Positions 31,375 through 40,614 of a DNA stretch of 64,000 bases are shown in pieces. The notes beneath the pieces were generated by a model. It made no database searches, was not told where the DNA came from, and worked only from the letters and a program-made list of their open reading frames with translations. A program made the translations under genes and the position numbers. Origin of the DNA: Frondihabitans sp. PhB188 (GTDB lineage: Bacteria > Actinomycetota > Actinomycetes > Actinomycetales > Microbacteriaceae); contig NZ_RJUO01000001.1 of the NCBI RefSeq assembly GCF_003752365.1, positions 372,001 through 436,000 of the forward strand. Reading direction: 5' to 3'. The first letter of the stretch is position 1. Each line of letters opens with the position of its first letter.

Positions 31375-32928
31375 TCAGTGGAGGCTGATCATGGCGTTCG
31401 CGACGGCGACCGCGCGGAGGGGGGCCGCCGCCTTGTTGCGGGCCTCCTGGTTCTCGGAGGCCGGGTCGGAGTCGGCCACGAGGCCTGCCCCGGCCTGGAC
31501 GCGGGCCACGCCGGGCTGCAGCAGCACGGTGCGGATCGCGATGGCGACGTCGGCGCTGCCGGCGAAGTCGAAGTAGCCCACGACTCCCCCGTAGACGCCG
31601 CGCTGCGCGGGCTCGAGCTCGTCGATGATCTCGAGGGCGCGCGGCTTGGGCGCGCCCGAGAGGGTCCCGGCGGGGAACGTGGCGCGGAACGCGTCGATCG
31701 CGTTCGTGCCGGGCATGAGGTCGCCTTCGACGCTCGAGACGAGGTGCATGATGTGGCTGAACCGCTCGACGTGCATGAACTCGGTCACCTCGACCGAGCC
31801 CGGGCGGCACACCTTCAGCAGGTCGTTGCGGGCGAGGTCGACGAGCATCAGGTGCTCGGCGCGCTCCTTCTCGTCGCCCTCGAGGGCGGTGGCCAGCGCG
31901 AGGTCCTCCTCGGGCGTGGCCCCGCGGGGCTTCGAGCCGGCGATGGGGTGCGAGTACGCGCGCGTGCCCTGCACCTTGACGAGGGCCTCGGGGCTCGATC
32001 CGACGATCTGGTACGGCTTGCCGTCGGTGTCCTCGAGGCTGACGAGGTACATGTACGGGCTCGGGTTGAGCGTGCGCAGCACGCGGTACACGTCGATGGC
32101 GGGAGCCGTCAGCTCGTGGTCGAAGCGCTGCGAGATGACGACCTGGAAGACGTCGCCGTCGCGGATGAACCCCTTCGACCGCTCGATGGCCTCGGCGTAC
32201 TCGGCGTCGGTCGAGCGCCGCACCGGCTGCGGATCGATGCTGATGTCGACGTCGGCGAGGTGCGCGGGGCTCGGCTGGGCCAGCGTCGTCTGCAGGGCAT
32301 CGAGCTGCGCCTGGGCTGCCCTCCAGAGCGCGTCGGCGTCGTCGGTCCCGTCGTTGAGCGCGGTCGCGATCAGCAGAGCCGTGCCCGTGCGGTGGTCGAT
32401 GACCACGAGCTCCGAGACGAAGCAGAGAGCCTGCGCAGGAACGTCGAACTCCGCCGGCGGGGCGTCGGGCAGGTGCTCGAGCTGACGGACGGCCTCCCAC
32501 CCGATGAAGCCGACGAGCCCGCCCGTGAGCGGCGGGTACCCCGGGATCACCGGGGTCTTCCAGCGGTCGAAGAGGGCGGAGAGCACCTCGAGCGGCTGCC
32601 CGACGGCGTCTCCGAAGGCGCGAGCGCCCGACATGCCGTAGTCGATCCAGGCCGTGGCGGTTCCTGCGCCCGCCTCGGTGGTGAGGACGCCGAAGGAGGA
32701 GACGCCCACGAACGAGTACCGCGACCAGATGCCGCCCTGCTCGGCGGACTCGAGCAGGAAGGTGCCCGGACGGGAGTCGGCGAGCTTGCGGTACATGCCG
32801 ACCGGGGTCTCTTCGGCGGCGAAGAGGCTGCGGACGACCGGGATGACGCGATGGCCGTCGAGGAGCGCGTCGAACTCCGAGCGCGTCGTGGTGTGCGGTT
32901 CGGCCGAGGCCGTCTCGGTGTCAGTCAT
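31375..32928 (-). CDS. trpE: Anthranilate synthase component I
   Basis: This 517-residue chorismate-utilising enzyme forms anthranilate with ammonia from TrpG. The N-terminal feedback domain holds LLESAE, the serine of the tryptophan-binding element. The catalytic half holds [30 protein letters not shown] and [11 protein letters not shown]. No trpG is adjacent. The ATG overlaps the hisI stop by eight bases, so trpE is coupled to the histidine genes. Confidence 0.97.
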   Translation of the reverse strand: MTDTETASAEPHTTTRSEFDALLDGHRVIPVVRSLFAAEETPVGMYRKLADSRPGTFLLESAEQGGIWSRYSFVGVSSFGVLTTEAGAGTATAWIDYGMSGARAFGDAVGQPLEVLSALFDRWKTPVIPGYPPLTGGLVGFIGWEAVRQLEHLPDAPPAEFDVPAQALCFVSELVVIDHRTGTALLIATALNDGTDDADALWRAAQAQLDALQTTLAQPSPAHLADVDISIDPQPVRRSTDAEYAEAIERSKGFIRDGDVFQVVISQRFDHELTAPAIDVYRVLRTLNPSPYMYLVSLEDTDGKPYQIVGSSPEALVKVQGTRAYSHPIAGSKPRGATPEEDLALATALEGDEKERAEHLMLVDLARNDLLKVCRPGSVEVTEFMHVERFSHIMHLVSSVEGDLMPGTNAIDAFRATFPAGTLSGAPKPRALEIIDELEPAQRGVYGGVVGYFDFAGSADVAIAIRTVLLQPGVARVQAGAGLVADSDPASENQEARNKAAAPLRAVAVANAMISLH

Positions 32929-33298
32929 TCGGAGAGCCGATCGTGGGGTCGAGGGGGTCGACGTCGAAGCAGGCGTGCTCGCCGGTGTGGCACGCGGCTC
33001 CGACCTGGTCGACGGTCACCAGGAGGGTGTCTCCGTCGCAGTCGAGGGCGGCACTGCGGACGTACTGGAAGTGGCCCGAGGTGTCGCCCTTGCGCCAGTA
33101 CTCCTGGCGGGAGCGCGACCAGAAGGTCACGCGCCCCTCGGTCAGCGTGCGGCGGAGCGCCTCGGCGTCCATCCACCCCATCATCAGGACGTCTCTGGTC
33201 GAGGCCTCCTGGATGATGGCCGGCAGCAGCCCCTTGGCGTCGAATGCCGCGCGCTCGATGACGGGCTCGACGGTCTCGCGGGTGAGCTGCTCGGCCAT
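32921..33298 (-). CDS. hisI: Phosphoribosyl-AMP cyclohydrolase
   Basis: A 125-residue protein that opens the purine ring of PR-AMP in histidine synthesis, the monofunctional form without HisE. The zinc-binding [20 protein letters not shown] and the [18 protein letters not shown] motif are intact. The start is the ATG at 33298, preceded by GAGAGAGAACGAGACC; a longer upstream frame lies in hisF and is rejected. Confidence 0.96.
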   Translation of the reverse strand: MAEQLTRETVEPVIERAAFDAKGLLPAIIQEASTRDVLMMGWMDAEALRRTLTEGRVTFWSRSRQEYWRKGDTSGHFQYVRSAALDCDGDTLLVTVDQVGAACHTGEHACFDVDPLDPTIGSPND

Positions 33299-33342
33299 GG
33301 TCTCGTTCTCTCTCGGGTGGCTGGTCGTTGGCTGACGCAGTG

Positions 33343-34116
33343 TCAGCGGACGATCGCGCCGGATTCGGCGAGGCTCTGCTTGACCTCGCCGATCGTCAGC
33401 TCTCCATTGTGGAACACGGAGGCCGCGAGCACAGCATCCGCGCCCGCCCGGACAGCCGGCGCGAAGTGCTCGAGCGATCCTGCGCCGCCCGAGGCGATCA
33501 CCGGGACTCTCGAGACCTCGCGCATGAGGGCGACGAGCTCGAGGTCGTAGCCCTGCTTCGTGCCGTCGGCGTCGATCGAGTTGACGAGCAGCTCGCCGGC
33601 GCCGCGCTCGACTGCCTCGCGGGCCCAGGCGAGGGCGTCGAGCGAGGTCTCCTGGCGGCCGCCGTGCGTCGTGACGACGAAGCCGGACGGCGTGGCACCG
33701 GAGCGCTTGACGTCGAGGCTCAGCACGAGCGCCTGCGCACCGAAGCGGTCGGCGATCTCGCCGAGCAGGTCGGGGCGGGCGATGGCGGCGCTGTTGACGC
33801 CGACCTTGTCGGCGCCGGACGCCTGCAGGCGCGCGACGTCGTCGGTGGAGCGGACTCCCCCGCCGACGGTCAGCGGGATGAAGACCTGCTCGGCCGTGGC
33901 CCGCACGACCTCGTACATCGTGGCGCGCTCCTCGACAGTCGCGGTCACGTCGAGGAAGGTGACCTCGTCGGCGCCCTGCTCGTAGTACTTGCGGGCGAGC
34001 TCGACCGGGTCGCCGGCGTCGCGCAGGTTCAGGAAGTTGACGCCCTTGACCACGCGGCCGGCAGCCACGTCGAGGCACGGGATGACCCGGACCGCGAGGG
34101 TGGAATCCGCGCTCAC
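33343..34116 (-). CDS. hisF: Imidazole glycerol phosphate synthase, cyclase subunit
   Basis: A 257-residue TIM barrel that joins ammonia from HisH to PRFAR, giving IGP and AICAR. Catalytic Asp residues are seen in [15 protein letters not shown] and [16 protein letters not shown]; the phosphate loops GGVRSTDD and ASGGAGS are intact. The GTG at 34116 starts two bases after the hisG stop. The 40-residue in-frame extension upstream belongs to hisG and is dropped. HisH is not in this window. Confidence 0.96.
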   Translation of the reverse strand: MSADSTLAVRVIPCLDVAAGRVVKGVNFLNLRDAGDPVELARKYYEQGADEVTFLDVTATVEERATMYEVVRATAEQVFIPLTVGGGVRSTDDVARLQASGADKVGVNSAAIARPDLLGEIADRFGAQALVLSLDVKRSGATPSGFVVTTHGGRQETSLDALAWAREAVERGAGELLVNSIDADGTKQGYDLELVALMREVSRVPVIASGGAGSLEHFAPAVRAGADAVLAASVFHNGELTIGEVKQSLAESGAIVR

Positions 34117-34118
34117 GG

Positions 34119-34958
34119 CTACAGCCTTGCGGCGTGGATAGGGCTGACCAGGATCGCGCGGGCGCCCAGGTCGTACAGGGCGTCCATGATCTGGTTGGTG
34201 TCCGTACGCGGCACCATCACGCGGACGGCGGCCCACTCGGGGTCGTGCAGCGGCGAGACGGTCGGCGACTCGATGCCGGGAGCGAGCCTGGTCGCCTCGT
34301 CGAGGAGGCGCACGGGCAGGTCGTAGTCCATCAGCACGTACTGGCGGGCCACGAGGACTCCCTGCAGGCGGCGCTGGAGCACGTCGAGGCCCGCAGTCGC
34401 CTCGTCGGACGCGATCAGCACGGCCGTCGACTTCAGGATCACGGGGCCGAAGATCTCGAGGCCCGCAGCGCGGAGCGTGGTGCCGGTCTCGACGACGTCG
34501 GCGATCGCGTCGGCGACGCCGAGCTGCACCGCGCTCTCGACGGCTCCGTCGAGCTGGACGAGCTCGGCGGTGATGCCGTTCTCGGCGAGGAAGTCGCCCA
34601 CGAGGCCCGAGTAGCTGGTCGCCACCCGCACGCCCTGGAGGTCGGCGAGCTCTCGGTACGTGCCGGTGGGCCCGGCGAAGCGGAACGTCGACGAGCCGAA
34701 GTCGAGGGCGGCGACCTCCTTGGCCGACGAGCCCGAGTCGAGAAGCAGGTCGCGGCCGGTGATGCCGACGTCGAGGGCGCCCGACCCGACGTAGGTCGCG
34801 ATGTCGCGAGGCCGGAGGTAGAAGAACTCGACGCCGTTGCGGTCGTCGGAGAGGTACAGCGACTTGGGGTCGCGTCGGCCGGAGTAGCCGGCCTCGGAGA
34901 GCATCTGGGAAGCGGTCTCGCTGAGCGAGCCCTTGTTCGGTACTGCGACGCGGAGCAT
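34119..34958 (-). CDS. hisG: ATP phosphoribosyltransferase
   Basis: The first enzyme of histidine synthesis; 279 residues, the long form with a C-terminal ACT-like domain for histidine feedback. [32 protein letters not shown], the VGITGRDLL loop, and [16 protein letters not shown] (PRPP binding) are clear. A regulatory-domain strand set follows (about 205-279). It starts 40 bases after hisE. Confidence 0.97.
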   Translation of the reverse strand: MLRVAVPNKGSLSETASQMLSEAGYSGRRDPKSLYLSDDRNGVEFFYLRPRDIATYVGSGALDVGITGRDLLLDSGSSAKEVAALDFGSSTFRFAGPTGTYRELADLQGVRVATSYSGLVGDFLAENGITAELVQLDGAVESAVQLGVADAIADVVETGTTLRAAGLEIFGPVILKSTAVLIASDEATAGLDVLQRRLQGVLVARQYVLMDYDLPVRLLDEATRLAPGIESPTVSPLHDPEWAAVRVMVPRTDTNQIMDALYDLGARAILVSPIHAARL

Positions 34959-34998
34959 TGGTCCGATTTCTGTTGAGGTGACGGGAGCGGGGCCGGTC

Positions 34999-35262
34999 TC
35001 AGAGATGTCGGTACACGTCGGCCGGGGTCAGGCCCTTCGCCAGCATCAGCACCTGCAGGTGGTAGAGCAGCTGCGAGATCTCCTCGGCGGTGGCGACGTC
35101 GCCCTCGTACTCGGCGGCCATCCACACCTCGGCCGCCTCTTCGACGATCTTCTTGCCGATCTGGTGGACCCCCGCGTCGAACTCGGTCACGGTGCCGGAG
35201 CCCTCGGGGCGCTCAGCGATCTTGGCGCTGAGCTCTGCGAACAGGTCGTCGAACGATTTCAC
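34999..35262 (-). CDS. hisE: Phosphoribosyl-ATP diphosphatase
   Basis: An 87-residue all-alpha MazG-like hydrolase that removes pyrophosphate from PR-ATP. The acidic metal-binding pattern [18 protein letters not shown] and the [14 protein letters not shown] helix are visible. The GTG lies four bases past the rpe stop. A TAGCCT hexamer six bases upstream could give it a second leaderless start inside the rpe-hisE unit. Confidence 0.95.
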   Translation of the reverse strand: MKSFDDLFAELSAKIAERPEGSGTVTEFDAGVHQIGKKIVEEAAEVWMAAEYEGDVATAEEISQLLYHLQVLMLAKGLTPADVYRHL

Positions 35263-35266
35263 GGGC

Positions 35267-35935
35267 CTAGGCTACCTGGCTCGCGGCGGCACGGAGTGCG
35301 GCGATGCGCTCGGCCGGCTCGGGGCTCCCGGCCGGGCCGTACACGCTGGAGCCGGCGACGATCGTGTCGGCGCCGTTCTCGACGGCGGTGACGATCGTCT
35401 GGTCGTTGATGCCGCCGTCGACCTCGAGCCAGACGTCGTGGCCCGACGCGTCGATCGCGGCGCGGGCCGCGCGCAGCTTGGGCATGGTCTCGCTGATGAA
35501 CGACTGCCCGCCGAAGCCCGGCTCGACGGTCATCACGAGGATCATGTCGATCTCGTCGAGCAGCTCGAGCACGGGCTCGACGGGCGTGCCGGGCTTGACG
35601 GCGATCGCGGCGCGGGCGCCGGCGGCTCGGATGGCACGGGCGCAGGAACGCGGGTCTGCCGCGGCCTCGAACGAGAACGTCACCGAGCTGGCTCCGGTCT
35701 CGGCGTACTGCGGGGCCCAGCGGTCGGCGTCCTCCACCATCAGGTGCACGTCGAGCGGCACGGGGCTCACCTCCTGGATGCGCTGCACGATCGGGAGGCC
35801 GAGGGTGAGGTTGGGCACGAAGTGGGCGTCCATCACGTCGACGTGGACCAGGTCGGCGGTGCTGATGCGGTTCAAGTCGCGCTCGAGGTTCGCGAAATCG
35901 GCCGAGAGGATGCTGGGGCTGATGCGGATTGGCAC
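35267..35935 (-). CDS. rpe: Ribulose-phosphate 3-epimerase
   Basis: A 222-residue TIM barrel interconverting ribulose and xylulose 5-phosphate. The metal and catalytic residues lie in [46 protein letters not shown], and EVDGGIN. The GTG at 35935 starts [10 protein letters not shown], seven bases after TAGGCT. A much longer frame upstream runs into rsmB and is rejected. It supplies the pentose branch that makes PRPP for the his genes behind it. Confidence 0.96.
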   Translation of the reverse strand: MPIRISPSILSADFANLERDLNRISTADLVHVDVMDAHFVPNLTLGLPIVQRIQEVSPVPLDVHLMVEDADRWAPQYAETGASSVTFSFEAAADPRSCARAIRAAGARAAIAVKPGTPVEPVLELLDEIDMILVMTVEPGFGGQSFISETMPKLRAARAAIDASGHDVWLEVDGGINDQTIVTAVENGADTIVAGSSVYGPAGSPEPAERIAALRAAASQVA

Positions 35936-35942
35936 GGGGGCA

Positions 35943-35948
35943 AGCCTA
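35943..35948 (-). promoter_or_regulatory. -10 hexamer of rpe (and the his-trp block)
   Basis: TAGGCT seven bases before the GTG of rpe; it is the first promoter signal seen ahead of the rpe-his-trp block. Confidence 0.55.
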
Positions 35949-35972
35949 TCGGGTCGTCGTTTGGCGCCTCGG

Positions 35973-36030
35973 CACCACGATCGGGACTGGGCACCACCGT
36001 GTTGCGTGGTGCGGAGTCCCGATCGTGGTG
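35973..36030. repeat. 58-base intergenic palindrome
   Basis: Arms CACCACGATCGGGACT (35973-35988) and the perfect reverse complement (36015-36030), with an inner seven-base stem (35991-35997 with 36006-36012) and an eight-base loop, in the 119-base rsmB-rpe gap. It could end the rsmB transcript or be a mobile palindrome; there is no uridine run on the minus strand right after it. Confidence 0.8.
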
Positions 36031-36054
36031 TGGTGCAGGTGGGCGCGGCGGCGG

Positions 36055-37545
36055 TCAGCGCGCCTTGCGGAGCAGCGCGACGAACATGGCGTCGGTGCCG
36101 TGGCGGTGCGGCCAGAGCTGGGCGAAGGGGCCCGCGCCGAGGTCGAGCGGCGCCGTGGCGATCCCTCCGAGCACGGCCGTGGCGTCGAGCATCTCGACCG
36201 CGGCCCCGCCGTCGCGCGACCACCGCTTGAGGCCGGCCTCGACGACCGCGCGGGTCTCGGCGGTATGCGGCGAGCAGGTGACGTACGCCAGGGTCCCGCC
36301 GGGGGCGAGCGCGGCGAGGGCCGAGTCGAACAGCGCCGACTGGAGGCCGGTGAGCTCGGCGACGTCGCGCGGCTGCTTGCGCCAGCGGGCCTCGGGTCGG
36401 CGGCGGAGCGCTCCGAGGCCGGTGCACGGGGCGTCGAGGAGGATCCGGTCGTACGACTCGGGCTCGGCCCCGCCGATGAGCGTCGCGTCGCCCTGGCGCA
36501 CGGCCACGTCGGGAGCGACAGCCGAGAGCGCCTGGCGGACCAGCCCCACGCGCCCGGGGACGATCTCGTTCGCGGTGAGGACGGCGCCGCCCATCGCGGC
36601 CTCGGCTGCGAGCAGCGCGGCCTTTCCGCCAGGCCCCGCGCACATGTCGAGCCAGCGCTCGCCCGCCGCGACCGGCGCGACTCGCGACAGGGCGAGGGCG
36701 GCGAGCTGCGAACCTTCATCTTGCACTCGAACCTTGCCGGATGCCACCCGGGGCAGGGCGCCGGGATCGCCGGCGGGAGCGGTGATGGCCAGAGGCGAGA
36801 AGCGGCCGGACTCGCCGGTGACCTTCGCCAGACCGGGGAGGGCGACGAGGCTCACGCGCGCCGGCTCGTTGTCGGCGGCCAGCAGCGTCTCGAGCTCGTC
36901 GGCGCGCCCCTCGGCGGCCAGGGCTCCGCGCAGGGCGCGGACGACCCACTCCGGGTGCGAGTACCGGGCGGCCAGGGCGTCGTCGACGCTCGTCGCGAGC
37001 TCCAGCACGCGCTCCAGCCACACGCCGGGCTCGGTGCGCGAGATCGTGCGGAGCACGCCGTTCACGAAGCCGGTGCCGGAGCGGCTGCCGACCTGGCGGG
37101 CGAGCGACACCGACTCGTCGACAGCCGCGTGCGGGGCGACGCGGGTCGAGAGCAGCTGGTGCGCGCCCAGACGGAGCACGTCGAGCAGGGCCGGGTCGAT
37201 CTCGGACGTCGGGCGGCGGGCGGCGATCGCGATCACGCGGTCGTAGTAGCCTGACATGCGCAGGGTGCCGTAGGTGAGCTCGGTGGCGAGGCCCGCGTCG
37301 GCGGCGTCGAGGCCGGCCCGCGCGATGCGCTGGGGCAGCAGGAGATTGGCGTAGGCGTCGTCGTGCTCGACTGCGCGGATCACGTCGAGCGCGACCTGGC
37401 GGGCGGGCTGCACGTGCGGCTCGGGGCGCGGGGCACGCTGGCCGCGGCTCGGGCGGCCGCTGCCGGGCTGGCCGCTGCCGGGCTGTCTGCCGCGACCGCT
37501 GCCGCCGCCGGGCCGACCCGTGCCCTGGCGTCCGTCGCCGCTCAC
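36055..37545 (-). CDS. rsmB: 16S rRNA (cytosine-967-C5)-methyltransferase
   Basis: A 496-residue RNA m5C methyltransferase. The N-terminus is a Gly/Arg/Pro-rich basic tail (about 1-50), then a NusB-like RNA-binding domain, then the SAM-dependent domain with DMCAGPGGKAALLA, LLDAPCTGLGALRRRPE and the nucleophile region AYVTCSPH. The basic tail is longer than usual. Its ATG overlaps the fmt stop by four bases. Confidence 0.95.
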   Translation of the reverse strand: MSGDGRQGTGRPGGGSGRGRQPGSGQPGSGRPSRGQRAPRPEPHVQPARQVALDVIRAVEHDDAYANLLLPQRIARAGLDAADAGLATELTYGTLRMSGYYDRVIAIAARRPTSEIDPALLDVLRLGAHQLLSTRVAPHAAVDESVSLARQVGSRSGTGFVNGVLRTISRTEPGVWLERVLELATSVDDALAARYSHPEWVVRALRGALAAEGRADELETLLAADNEPARVSLVALPGLAKVTGESGRFSPLAITAPAGDPGALPRVASGKVRVQDEGSQLAALALSRVAPVAAGERWLDMCAGPGGKAALLAAEAAMGGAVLTANEIVPGRVGLVRQALSAVAPDVAVRQGDATLIGGAEPESYDRILLDAPCTGLGALRRRPEARWRKQPRDVAELTGLQSALFDSALAALAPGGTLAYVTCSPHTAETRAVVEAGLKRWSRDGGAAVEMLDATAVLGGIATAPLDLGAGPFAQLWPHRHGTDAMFVALLRKAR

Positions 37546-38477
37546 GAGGGGCTCCCGTCGAAGCGCAGCCCGTCGCGGTCGGGCACGCCGCGCAGCCAGT
37601 CCCCCGCCGCCATCGGCTTCTTGCCTGCCGGCTGCACGGTCAGCAGCTCGAGGGCCCGAGTCGTCGTTCCGACCAGCACGCGACGGTGATCGAGCAGGAT
37701 CGCGCCCGGCGCCAGGTCGTCGCGGCCGTCGTCGGCGGGCCGCACGTCGAGCAGCTTGAACCGGTCGCCGTCGAGGAGGGCGTGGGCGCCGGGCTCGGGC
37801 GTCACGCCGCGGAACCGGTCGTACACGTCGGCCAGCGGCGCACCGAAGTCGAGCGCGGCGTCGTCGAGCGCCAGCTTCGGGGCGAGCGTCACGTCGCCGA
37901 TCTGCACCGTGCGCGTCTCGCGCCCCGCGGCCAGCTCGTCGACGACCCGCGTCAGAAGCAGGGCCCCCGAGATCGCGAGCTCGCCGAGCAGATGCCCGGC
38001 GGTCTCGTCGCCTGTGAGCGGCTTGCGGACGACGCCGAGCACCTCGCCGGCGTCGAGCTCGGGGACGAGCTGGAAGACGGCGGCTCCGGTCTCGGAGTCG
38101 CCGGCCATGAGCGCGCGCTGCACCGGGGCCGCGCCGCGCCAGCGCGGCAGGAGGGAGAAGTGAAGGTTGATCCAGCCGAGGCGGGGCGTCGAGAGGAGCG
38201 GCTCGCGGAGGAGGGCTCCGTAGGCGACGATGACGCCGAGGTCGGCCTCCGCGTCGGCGATGGCCGCGGTGACGTCGTCGGTGATCCTGCGCGCCTTGAT
38301 CACGGGGATGCCCAGCTCGTCGGCGGCCTCGGCCACCGGAGTCGGGGTGAGCACGCGCTTGCGCCCCTGCGGGGTGTCGTCGCGGGTGAGGACGGCGACG
38401 ACCTCGTGCGGGCCTGCGGCGAGGGCACGGAGGGAGGGGACGGCGGCGGCGGGGCTGCCGGCGAAGACGAGGCGCAA
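37542..38477 (-). CDS. fmt: Methionyl-tRNA formyltransferase
   Basis: A 311-residue enzyme that formylates initiator Met-tRNA. The catalytic centre is visible in INLHFSLLPRWRGAAPVQRA and the downstream MAGDSETG; a C-terminal OB-like domain follows (about 205-311). It follows priA by 32 bases in the order priA-fmt-rsmB. Confidence 0.97.
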   Translation of the reverse strand: MRLVFAGSPAAAVPSLRALAAGPHEVVAVLTRDDTPQGRKRVLTPTPVAEAADELGIPVIKARRITDDVTAAIADAEADLGVIVAYGALLREPLLSTPRLGWINLHFSLLPRWRGAAPVQRALMAGDSETGAAVFQLVPELDAGEVLGVVRKPLTGDETAGHLLGELAISGALLLTRVVDELAAGRETRTVQIGDVTLAPKLALDDAALDFGAPLADVYDRFRGVTPEPGAHALLDGDRFKLLDVRPADDGRDDLAPGAILLDHRRVLVGTTTRALELLTVQPAGKKPMAAGDWLRGVPDRDGLRFDGSPS

Positions 38478-38509
38478 ATCAGGACTTTCGTGGGAGTGGT
38501 GCGGGTGAG

Positions 38510-40606
38510 CTACTGCTCGGCGAACGGCTCGACGTCGTCGAACCGCACTCTGAGTGTAGGAGCGACTGAGCGCCTGGTCGCGGCCTTCGGGTCGCCCGGC
38601 ACGAGTTTGCGGCGGCTGGTGGCCGCCCGGATCACGCGTCCGCGCAGGATCGACGCGACGTCATGCCCGGCCGCGTAGTCGAACCGGACGATCGCGCGGA
38701 CCGTGCCGCCCTCGACGTCGACCGGCCCCAGAGTCTCGGCGCGGATGGGCTCGGGCAGGTCGTCGAGGGCCTCTTCGACGGTGACGGTCTGGCCTGTCAC
38801 GGTCGCGACGCGCACGGCGGGCGGGAAGCGCAGCTCACGGCGGTCGGCCAGCTCGGACGACGCGAAGCGGGCGAGGTTCCAGGTCGAGAGGGCCGAGGCG
38901 AGGGCTCCCCCGACGCCGACCAGGAAGATCGGCGCCCGATGCCGCGCGAGGGCGGTCGCGTCGGCCCACCAGCGGAGGCAGTCCTCGGCGACCCGCAGGC
39001 TCTCGCGGGCCAGCATCCGCTCGCCGTCGAGCAGGAGCACGGCGCGGTAGCCGCCCGGCGCGATCGGCTCCGCGCCGCGCGTCGCCACGACGATGGCGGG
39101 CTCGTCGTCGATCTCGAGCACCTGCCGGGTGCCGTCGGAGACGATGACCCGCACCCCCGGGAAGGCGCGGCCCAGCTCGTCGGCGGTGCGGCCGGCCCCG
39201 GTGCCGACGGTGCGCATCTTCGTGTTCTCGCAGGTCGTACAGTGCCAGCCGACCGCCAGGGCGCCGCACCAGGCGCAGGCCGGGGTCGCGCCGGCGGCCT
39301 TCTGCTGGAGCGGGCCGCTGCAGCGCAGGCAGCGGGCGGTGTCGCCGCACTCGGTGCAGGCGAGGCGCGGGGCGTAGCCGGGGTGAGCCACCTGCACGAG
39401 CACCGGCCCGAACTCGACGGCGGCCTTCGCCTCGGTCCACGCCGTCGAGGGGATGCGGGCGTTCGCCGCGAAGCCCTCGCGCGAGCCCTGCTGCGTCGTG
39501 GGGATCACCCGCGGCTGATAGCGCGGGTCGGGCAGCGCCTCGGTGAGCCAGCCGATCTCGACCAGCCGCTGCACGTCGGTCGAGCGCGCGTGCCCGGCGA
39601 AGACGAGGGCCGGGCCCTGCTGCTCGTACCGCAGCAGAGCCGTGTCACGAGCATGTGCGTACGGGCTGAGCGGCTCGGAGAAGAGCGGGTCGCCGTCGTC
39701 CCACACGGCGATCAGGCCGAGGTGCGCCGCCGGGGCGAGCAGCACGGACCGGTTGCCGACCAGCACCAGGGCCTCGTCGCCGCGCGCCCGCAGCAGCCCG
39801 CGGTACCGGTCGGGGTTCGACTGCCTGGCGTCGAGGCGCACGATCCGCTCGGGCGGCACGACGGCCTCGAGCGCTGCGATGAGCTGCTCCTGGTCGCGGT
39901 AGTCGGGCACCGCCAGGATCGCGCTGTCGCCGTCGGCGAGGGCGACCGTCGCGAGCTCGGCCAGCGTGACGGCCCAGCGCCCCACCCAGCGCGGGGCGGC
40001 GTCGCCCGACGCGGGGAGCTCGACGACGAGGGGAACCGCGTCGAGGGCCAGCCGTGCCCGGGCCCGGACGGCGGCGGCGAGATCGGCACTGCGGTAGCCC
40101 GCGACCAAGAGCGGGGGCGCAGGAACGGGCGAGCCGGCCTGATCCTGCGCCCGTGCGCCGCTGCCTGTCTCCGGGCCGCCGTCGGCCTCGGGATCACCGT
40201 CGGCCGCTTCTGGCCGCGCGGCCGCGTCGGCCTTCGCCGCGCGCGCCGCCAGCCACGCCTTCTCGACCCGCACCTGCCGGGTGGGCACCGCGAGCCGCAG
40301 CACGTCGCTCGCCGAGCCGCCGGCGCGATCGGCGAGGGCGCGGGCCAGCCGCCACACCTCGGGGGCGAGCACGGGCACCTCGGAGATCAGCTCGTCGACC
40401 TCGCTGAGCGAGCCCTCGTGCTCCGAGCTGGCGGCGACCTCGATGACGAAGGCGTCGGCCATGCGGCCCGCCGAGCGCAACGGCACCTTGACCCGCATTC
40501 CGGGCCCGACCGTGCCGCGGAGGCGCTCCGGGATGGCGTAGTCGAACAGCCGGTCGAGCTGCGGAAGCGGGGTGTCGACCAGCACCCGCGCGACGGCCCG
40601 GGGCAC
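38510..40606 (-). CDS. priA: Primosomal protein N'-like protein without helicase motifs
   Basis: A 698-residue PriA relative. The N-terminal 3'-BD and winged-helix regions (about 1-110) and the eight-cysteine zinc region (CTECG, CLRCSG, CAWCG, CTTCEN) are retained. Walker A GxGKT is absent and the DEEH box reads VWDDGD, so it probably does not hydrolyse ATP as a helicase. A roughly 40-residue Ala/Glu/Asp insertion near residue 150 is low in complexity. Such degenerate PriA proteins are the norm in many actinobacteria and are thought to act as loading scaffolds. The GTG at 40606 follows the metK stop; upstream Arg-rich codons belong to metK. Confidence 0.93.
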   Translation of the reverse strand: MPRAVARVLVDTPLPQLDRLFDYAIPERLRGTVGPGMRVKVPLRSAGRMADAFVIEVAASSEHEGSLSEVDELISEVPVLAPEVWRLARALADRAGGSASDVLRLAVPTRQVRVEKAWLAARAAKADAAARPEAADGDPEADGGPETGSGARAQDQAGSPVPAPPLLVAGYRSADLAAAVRARARLALDAVPLVVELPASGDAAPRWVGRWAVTLAELATVALADGDSAILAVPDYRDQEQLIAALEAVVPPERIVRLDARQSNPDRYRGLLRARGDEALVLVGNRSVLLAPAAHLGLIAVWDDGDPLFSEPLSPYAHARDTALLRYEQQGPALVFAGHARSTDVQRLVEIGWLTEALPDPRYQPRVIPTTQQGSREGFAANARIPSTAWTEAKAAVEFGPVLVQVAHPGYAPRLACTECGDTARCLRCSGPLQQKAAGATPACAWCGALAVGWHCTTCENTKMRTVGTGAGRTADELGRAFPGVRVIVSDGTRQVLEIDDEPAIVVATRGAEPIAPGGYRAVLLLDGERMLARESLRVAEDCLRWWADATALARHRAPIFLVGVGGALASALSTWNLARFASSELADRRELRFPPAVRVATVTGQTVTVEEALDDLPEPIRAETLGPVDVEGGTVRAIVRFDYAAGHDVASILRGRVIRAATSRRKLVPGDPKAATRRSVAPTLRVRFDDVEPFAEQ

Positions 40607-40614
40607 GGCGGAGC

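Noticed and set aside
35948-36643. Extension of the rpe frame upstream
   Set aside because: It runs through the intergenic palindrome into rsmB in another frame; the GTG at 35935 begins the conserved barrel.
38510-40606. priA as a pseudogene
   Set aside because: The frame is intact over 698 codons and the zinc cysteines are conserved. Lost helicase motifs are usual for actinobacteria.
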